A DNA stretch of 9,826 nt from Deltaproteobacteria bacterium (GTDB taxonomy: Bacteria; Desulfobacterota; DSM-4660; Desulfatiglandales; Desulfatiglandaceae). Location of the stretch: positions 1-9,826 of the forward strand of contig JAGHDR010000196.1 of NCBI GenBank assembly GCA_021159825.1, read 5' to 3'. The translations under genes and the position numbers were made by a program. The notes under the pieces were generated by a model that saw only the letters and a list, made by a program, of their open reading frames with translations, made no database searches and was not told where the DNA came from. Shown piece by piece: positions 7,172-9,826 of the stretch (position 1 is the stretch's first letter; each line of letters opens with the position of its first letter).

Positions 7172-7631
7172 TCCCATAACCAATGGACACCTCAGCATTG
7201 TTTCGAGGGGACTGGAGATATTCGACAAATTGATTATCGCCATTTTGAACAACCCCAAAAAAGTCCCCCTGTTTTCCATCGAAGATAGAATCGAAATGAT
7301 TGAAAACGCGGTCCATCAGAATTCAAAGGTAGAAGTGGATACCTTTGATGGGCTTTTGGTGGACTACGCGATCCACAAGAATTCAAATGTGGTTTTGCGG
7401 GGATTACGCGCGCTTTCGGATTTCGAATATGAATTTCAGATGGCTCTCATGAATCGAAAGCTCAATCGAGATGTTCAATCCATTTTTCTAATGACGGATT
7501 ATAAATGGTTTTATATCAGCTCAACGATTATCAAGGAAGCCGCAAGCTTTGGCGGAGATGTGGGCGGCCTGGTTCCTGAGATCGTCAACCAAAACCTGAA
7601 AGAAAAATTCAAAAAGATAAATAATACTTGA
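7134..7631 (+). CDS. coaD: Pantetheine-phosphate adenylyltransferase (PPAT)
   Basis: CoaD transfers AMP from ATP to 4'-phosphopantetheine, the penultimate step of coenzyme A synthesis. The nucleotidyltransferase TxGH signature is in YPGFFDPITNGHLSIV (T16, H19). LRGLRALSDFEYEFQMALMN (about 88-107) and the ISSTIIKEAASFGGDVGGLVP block (about 128-148) are family hallmarks; 165 residues is normal (E. coli 159). The frame extends upstream to an ATG at 7077, but the family begins at MKKSIAVYPG. The ATG at 7134 has AAGGA at 7123-7127, six nt away, so 7134 is chosen. It overlaps the rsmD 3' end by 38 nt. RsmD-CoaD neighbours are widespread in bacteria. Its stop overlaps a TTGACA element that may drive the next gene. 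Confidence 0.96.
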   Translation: MKKSIAVYPGFFDPITNGHLSIVSRGLEIFDKLIIAILNNPKKVPLFSIEDRIEMIENAVHQNSKVEVDTFDGLLVDYAIHKNSNVVLRGLRALSDFEYEFQMALMNRKLNRDVQSIFLMTDYKWFYISSTIIKEAASFGGDVGGLVPEIVNQNLKEKFKKINNT

Positions 7632-7656
7632 CACTCTTTTCAGCATAAGCCATATT
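7628..7656 (+). promoter_or_regulatory. Putative sigma70-type promoter upstream of the ihfA-like gene
   Basis: TTGACA (7628-7633, overlapping the coaD stop) and CATATT (7651-7656; 4 of 6 consensus positions) are 17 nt apart. Transcription would begin near 7663, leaving a leader of about 100 nt before the ATG at 7767. The -35 is perfect and the -10 is weak. A 135-nt gap after tightly packed genes supports a separate promoter here. Confidence 0.5.
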
Positions 7657-7680
7657 GATTGCTCATAAAATTGGCAATCA
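7656..7680 (+). repeat. Inverted repeat TGATTGC-N11-GCAATCA between coaD and the ihfA-like gene
   Basis: The 7-bp arms at 7656-7662 and 7674-7680 are perfect complements around an 11-nt loop. The following sequence (GCCAGTATTTTATTT) is U-rich only after five nt, so it is a weak candidate for a coaD terminator. Because it begins at the last base of the putative -10, it could equally be an operator palindrome. Confidence 0.45.
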
Positions 7681-7712
7681 GCCAGTATTTTATTTGGGTA
7701 CGAAAATAGAAA

Positions 7713-7725
7713 AATCAAACGATAG
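7713..7725 (+). promoter_or_regulatory. Near-consensus IHF-binding site in the ihfA-like leader
   Basis: AATCAAACGATAG matches the IHF consensus WATCAANNNNTTR at every defined position except one (A at 7724 in place of T). It lies in an AT-rich stretch 42 nt before the ATG of an IHF-family gene, and ihf genes are known to be autoregulated in E. coli. The consensus is loose, so chance occurrence is quite possible. Confidence 0.25.
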
Positions 7726-7766
7726 ATTTCTGAAGTCTTTTTTACGAAACCATTGCAGGAGGTTTA

Positions 7767-8054
7767 ATGGTGGCCCTCACCAAAGAAAAAATTATTGATA
7801 ATATTTATCATCAGGTCGGACTCAGCAAAAGCCAATCGCGAGCAGCGGCGGAAGGGCTCCTTGAAATCATCAAGGAAACCCTCGAAAGTGGGGAAGACCT
7901 TTTAATCAGCGGTTTTGGAAAATTTTTGGTGAAAGAAAAAGCGTCAAGACGCGGCAGAAACCCACAGACCACGAAAGATTTGCAACTGAGGGCGAGAAGG
8001 GTTGTGGTATTCAAAACATCGGGAGTTCTTCGAGATAAAATTAATGCAAACTAG
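7767..8054 (+). CDS. ihfA: HU/IHF-family DNA-bending protein, IHF alpha-like
   Basis: HU/IHF proteins are small dimeric chromosome-architecture factors that bend DNA through two beta arms tipped by a proline. The sequence shows the N-terminal helices (ALTKEKIIDNIYHQVGLSK), the core ISGFGKFLVKEK (about 47-58), the arm GRNPQT with the intercalating proline P66, and RARRVVVFKTSGVLRDKI (about 75-92). The RRGRNP arm and GVLRDKIN ending resemble proteins named IHF subunit alpha in Desulfobacterota more than HU. That is family knowledge, not a computed comparison. The ATG at 7767 has AGGAGG at 7757-7762, only four nt away; the next codon is GTG (7770), seven nt from that site, so either could be used. 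No beta-subunit gene is in the window. It is the last housekeeping gene before the accessory region. Confidence 0.85.
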   Translation: MVALTKEKIIDNIYHQVGLSKSQSRAAAEGLLEIIKETLESGEDLLISGFGKFLVKEKASRRGRNPQTTKDLQLRARRVVVFKTSGVLRDKINAN

Positions 8055-8359
8055 CGTTTAACCGCTGTCGGCAGATCTGTTGGAAGGGGCCGATTCAACC
8101 CTGGTTCTGTGCTGTGTTTCCAGGTCTTGTTGCGAATCGGCGGTAAACATCAGAGCGGGATTGGGGTTTTGTGGGTGTGTCATCCCGATTTAGCTTCATA
8201 TGGCTCACCAAAAAATTTCCCTGTAAGTACTGTCCCGACCGGCGGCAACTCCCTTTTTGATTTTTTTCCTATTCTTCTCTGTCATTTCAGTCTTTCTTTT
8301 TGGATTTAAGGTGGCAATCCATAATTCCAGGGATGTATCTCCTTCATATCTATTCCTGT
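8055..8359. other. 305-bp gap between the ihfA-like and brxL-like genes, no convincing gene
   Basis: The flanking genes converge here. Open frames exist (about 66 codons on +, 8109-8309; about 57 codons on -, 8098-8268) but neither shows family motifs or a good ribosome-binding site. The minus frame has an ATG at 8199 giving a 34-residue basic peptide ending at 8095. The content is mainly inverted repeats: the nested set at 8056-8148, CGGGAT/ATCCCG (8156-8161 and 8182-8187), and TGGATT/AATCCA (8301-8306 and 8316-8321). None is followed by a clear T-run in the direction needed for an intrinsic terminator of either neighbour. Confidence 0.6.
8056..8148. repeat. Nested inverted repeats downstream of the ihfA-like gene
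   Basis: Three pairs of arms are nested. GTTTAACCGC (8056-8065) pairs with GCGGTAAAC (8140-8148) with one bulged base. GCCGATTC (8089-8096) pairs with GAATCGGC (8134-8141), perfect over 8 bp. CCTGG (8099-8103) pairs with CCAGG (8120-8124). The outer and middle right arms share two bases, so they compete there or stack. It could be a structured RNA, an mRNA 3' end, or a mobile-element or recombination-site remnant; no recombinase gene is in view. Confidence 0.5.
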
Positions 8360-9622
8360 TTATGGCTTTGCTTGCTCTTTCAAGTATGTGACCTCAAAGG
8401 CCTTGCATGATCGGTATTTCTGCATGCGATTGTTTATGGAAAAGGCCTGGTTCATGTCGTAGTGTTGAAAGATATCCAGGCCTCGATCCAGGATGATTTT
8501 CCAGCCGGTATCCGTAATGATATGCCTGGCATGGAGGGAGTTTGTTTTATCAAATTCCCAATCGAATCTGATGCCGGCGCCCCAGATGCTTTCCTGCATC
8601 TGCATCAGATATTCTTTTTGCCGGTCTCCCTTGAATTCATCTTCTACGGTCAAGAGATGAACCTCTATCTCTTCGTCATCAGATTTCAATTTTGCCAAGG
8701 TTTCCAGGAATTCCATCAGATTTCTGGTCTGGTAGAATAGCTTGATATAGGGATCGGTGATGGTGATTTTACCGGCACCTTTCAGGTGAGGCCCAAAGAG
8801 GTCGTCATAACTGACGCCGCGCCGGTTTTCCTGAAAAACGAGATGCTGCTCCTTGGGTATACGGGCCTCAGACGGGCTACCGTTTGATAATTCCCCTTCC
8901 TCTTGAACATGGGGGAGTCCTTCTTCTTCCATTTCTCCGGGTCGATCCTGATGATAATGTTGAGGATACTGTTTTTCCTTGATGGTCTGCACAAGGGTAG
9001 ATTTTTCTTGCCCGGCTCGTCTATAGCCAAATCGGACCGTTTCATAGGTCTGATCAATGCGCATGAGCTGGTCTTTAATGCGTTTGCGACCTTCAATGGC
9101 AAACTGGAGAATCTCCTCAATTTCCGCTACAGTTGCTTCTCTGTGAGGAAAGAGAATCTTCATGAGGCCGGAAAAGGTCTTGTTCACGGCATCTCGATCC
9201 CTAGTGGAAATATCGCTGAGCAATTCAAAATGGTCGGCATACTGTTGGGAAAAATCATCATTTCGAAGGGTTCGAAGGATTTCGGCCAGATAATCAACAA
9301 TAAACCCATACCCTTCAGAGAACATTTCTCCACGTATGATATTCACCTCCCACCCCGGAATGTAAAAATGGAGCCGATCCAGAAACGCGGAGTCATGGTA
9401 TGCCTCTGGAAGATCGTCGAACAGGTCCGTGTGCTTGAGCATGTAGGGCAGGGTGTGCTGGGTGTTGCCCACAAAAACCATGGAGGCCTCGGCGCCCAGG
9501 GTTTCAATGGCATTGTCGTTCAAGGCCACGACAACCTTGTCGATCACCTTGTGCCGGCCCTTTTCCTTGATGATCGATTTCACGAGCCCTGCCTCGTTTC
9601 GGTGTACATAATGGGTGCGCAA
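8360..9622 (-). CDS. brxL: BrxL-like (BREX) protein with C-terminal MIT_C domain, lacking Walker A and B; possibly a degraded gene
   Basis: BrxL is the AAA+ protein of some BREX phage-defence systems. Residues 1-36 match the BrxL N-terminal region (RTHYVHRNEAGLVKSIIKEK, then a KVIDKVVVALND stretch). From about residue 39 the protein resumes at IETLGAEASMVFVGNTQHT, the sensor-1 segment of the AAA+ domain, and continues through TDLFDDLPEAYHDSAFLDRL and the IPGWE and YGFIVDYLAEILR blocks. The P-loop and Walker B, which belong between these two segments, are absent, so ATP binding is not expected. Residues 205-268 are a charged linker. Residues 270-415 resemble the MITD1 C-terminal domain (PLD-like fold without HKD): ITDPYIKLFYQTRNLMEFLE, HLLTVED, and GWKIILDRGLDIFQ. 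No Lon serine protease domain is present. The reported start is TTG with a weak site, and BrxL-like residues continue upstream. Full-length relatives are expected to be roughly 200 or more residues longer. Confidence 0.75.
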   Translation of the reverse strand: MRTHYVHRNEAGLVKSIIKEKGRHKVIDKVVVALNDNAIETLGAEASMVFVGNTQHTLPYMLKHTDLFDDLPEAYHDSAFLDRLHFYIPGWEVNIIRGEMFSEGYGFIVDYLAEILRTLRNDDFSQQYADHFELLSDISTRDRDAVNKTFSGLMKILFPHREATVAEIEEILQFAIEGRKRIKDQLMRIDQTYETVRFGYRRAGQEKSTLVQTIKEKQYPQHYHQDRPGEMEEEGLPHVQEEGELSNGSPSEARIPKEQHLVFQENRRGVSYDDLFGPHLKGAGKITITDPYIKLFYQTRNLMEFLETLAKLKSDDEEIEVHLLTVEDEFKGDRQKEYLMQMQESIWGAGIRFDWEFDKTNSLHARHIITDTGWKIILDRGLDIFQHYDMNQAFSINNRMQKYRSCKAFEVTYLKEQAKP

Positions 9623-9703
9623 GATCTCTTTGACTGTCTCAATGCCGGTCTTGATACTCGCTTCATCAGCCGTAGCACAATACTGACCTAACAGATATTC
9701 TGA
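9623..9703 (-). pseudogene. 5' extension of the brxL-like reading frame without a start codon
   Basis: The same frame continues upstream of the TTG at 9622 for 27 codons, reading SEYLLGQYCATADEASIKTG and then IETVKEI, up to an in-frame TAA (9704-9706). EYLLGQYCAT with the following helix is the normal N-terminal region of BrxL, which in intact proteins is preceded by about 30 further residues. No ATG, GTG or TTG occurs in this stretch, and sequence beyond 9704 is not recognisably BrxL in any frame. The 5' end of the gene has therefore probably been lost or rearranged at about 9700. Confidence 0.6.
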
Positions 9704-9732
9704 TTATAACGGATTTGGGGGAGCCAATACAA
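9703..9732 (-). promoter_or_regulatory. Possible promoter reading toward the brxL-like gene
   Basis: On the minus strand a perfect TATAAT (9703-9708) is preceded, at 18 nt, by TTGTAT (9727-9732; only the first three bases match consensus). Transcription would begin near 9696, inside the remnant frame and about 75 nt before the TTG at 9622. The -35 is poor and the TATAAT shares bases with the TAA stop, so this may be coincidence. Confidence 0.3.
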
Positions 9733-9826
9733 CTACCTGAACTTATAGTACATATTTCCAATGCCGCTCAATAGTTCGATTGGGTCTGATAATTTGCGGC
9801 TTCTTGTTCAACTTGTTGATTCTACA

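Noticed and set aside
8056..8148. Integron attC-like site: on the minus strand the right core GTTAAAC fits GTTRRRY, and the left GTTTACC is one base off RYYYAAC, about 93 bp apart.
   Set aside because: The arms are asymmetric (about 23 extra nt on one side), one core deviates, there is a single copy, and no integrase or cassette array is present.
8109..8309. 66-codon open frame on the + strand downstream of ihfA.
   Set aside because: No ribosome-binding site, low-complexity Phe/Ser-rich ending, and it crosses the inverted-repeat region.
8301..8321. TGGATT/AATCCA hairpin as a terminator of the brxL-like gene.
   Set aside because: On the minus strand it is followed by an A-rich tract, not a T-run; the T-rich tract is on the wrong side for either neighbour.
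8903..9691. 262-codon open frame on the + strand.
   Set aside because: It is antisense to the brxL-like gene, which has clear family motifs; no recognisable motif in the + product.
9746..9826. 27-codon open frame on the - strand at the window edge, as the C-terminus of an upstream gene.
   Set aside because: Too short and without any recognisable motif; other frames are equally uninformative.
1..9826. CRISPR array, tRNA or rRNA gene.
   Set aside because: No regularly spaced direct repeats, tRNA-like cloverleaf or rRNA sequence was noticed on reading the window.

Overview
The window holds a compact bacterial housekeeping locus on the + strand (1-8054) followed by a short accessory region with one minus-strand gene (8360-9622). 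The gene order (rpsB tail, tsf, frr, uppS, cdsA, dxr, rseP, tsaB, psd, rsmD, coaD, ihfA-like), the short ~200-residue EF-Ts, the membrane-anchored short phosphatidylserine decarboxylase and the IHF-alpha-like protein suggest a Desulfobacterota (former Deltaproteobacteria) chromosome, probably a sulfate-reducer-type lineage. That assignment is inference from family knowledge; no rRNA is present to confirm it.

Layout. 1-5118 is a tightly packed translation and cell-envelope operon. The last codons of rpsB and then tsf and frr serve ribosome function. uppS, cdsA, dxr and rseP serve isoprenoid carrier synthesis, phospholipid precursor synthesis and envelope-stress proteolysis. Gaps are 3-30 nt. 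tsaB (tRNA t6A modification) follows 17 nt after rseP. The usual pyrH between tsf and frr is absent. A 79-nt gap at 5835-5913 carries a near-consensus sigma70-type promoter and two palindromes, and appears to start a second unit: psd, rsmD, coaD. A 135-nt gap then carries a second promoter candidate, a 7-bp inverted repeat and an IHF-like site ahead of the ihfA-like gene.

Accessory side. From about 8055 the housekeeping genes stop. 8055-8359 has no convincing gene but contains a nested set of inverted repeats (8056-8148). The minus-strand gene at 8360-9622 is the most unusual item. It is a BrxL-type (BREX phage-defence) protein whose C-terminus is a MITD1-like MIT_C domain instead of a Lon protease domain. 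Its middle appears to have been removed in frame: the N-terminal BrxL segment runs straight into the sensor-1 region of the AAA+ domain, so no Walker A or Walker B motif is present. BrxL-like residues also continue upstream of the first usable start codon and end at an in-frame stop, so the 5' end is rearranged too. It is either a decaying brxL relic or a reduced ATPase-less derivative; no other BREX gene is visible before the window ends at 9826.
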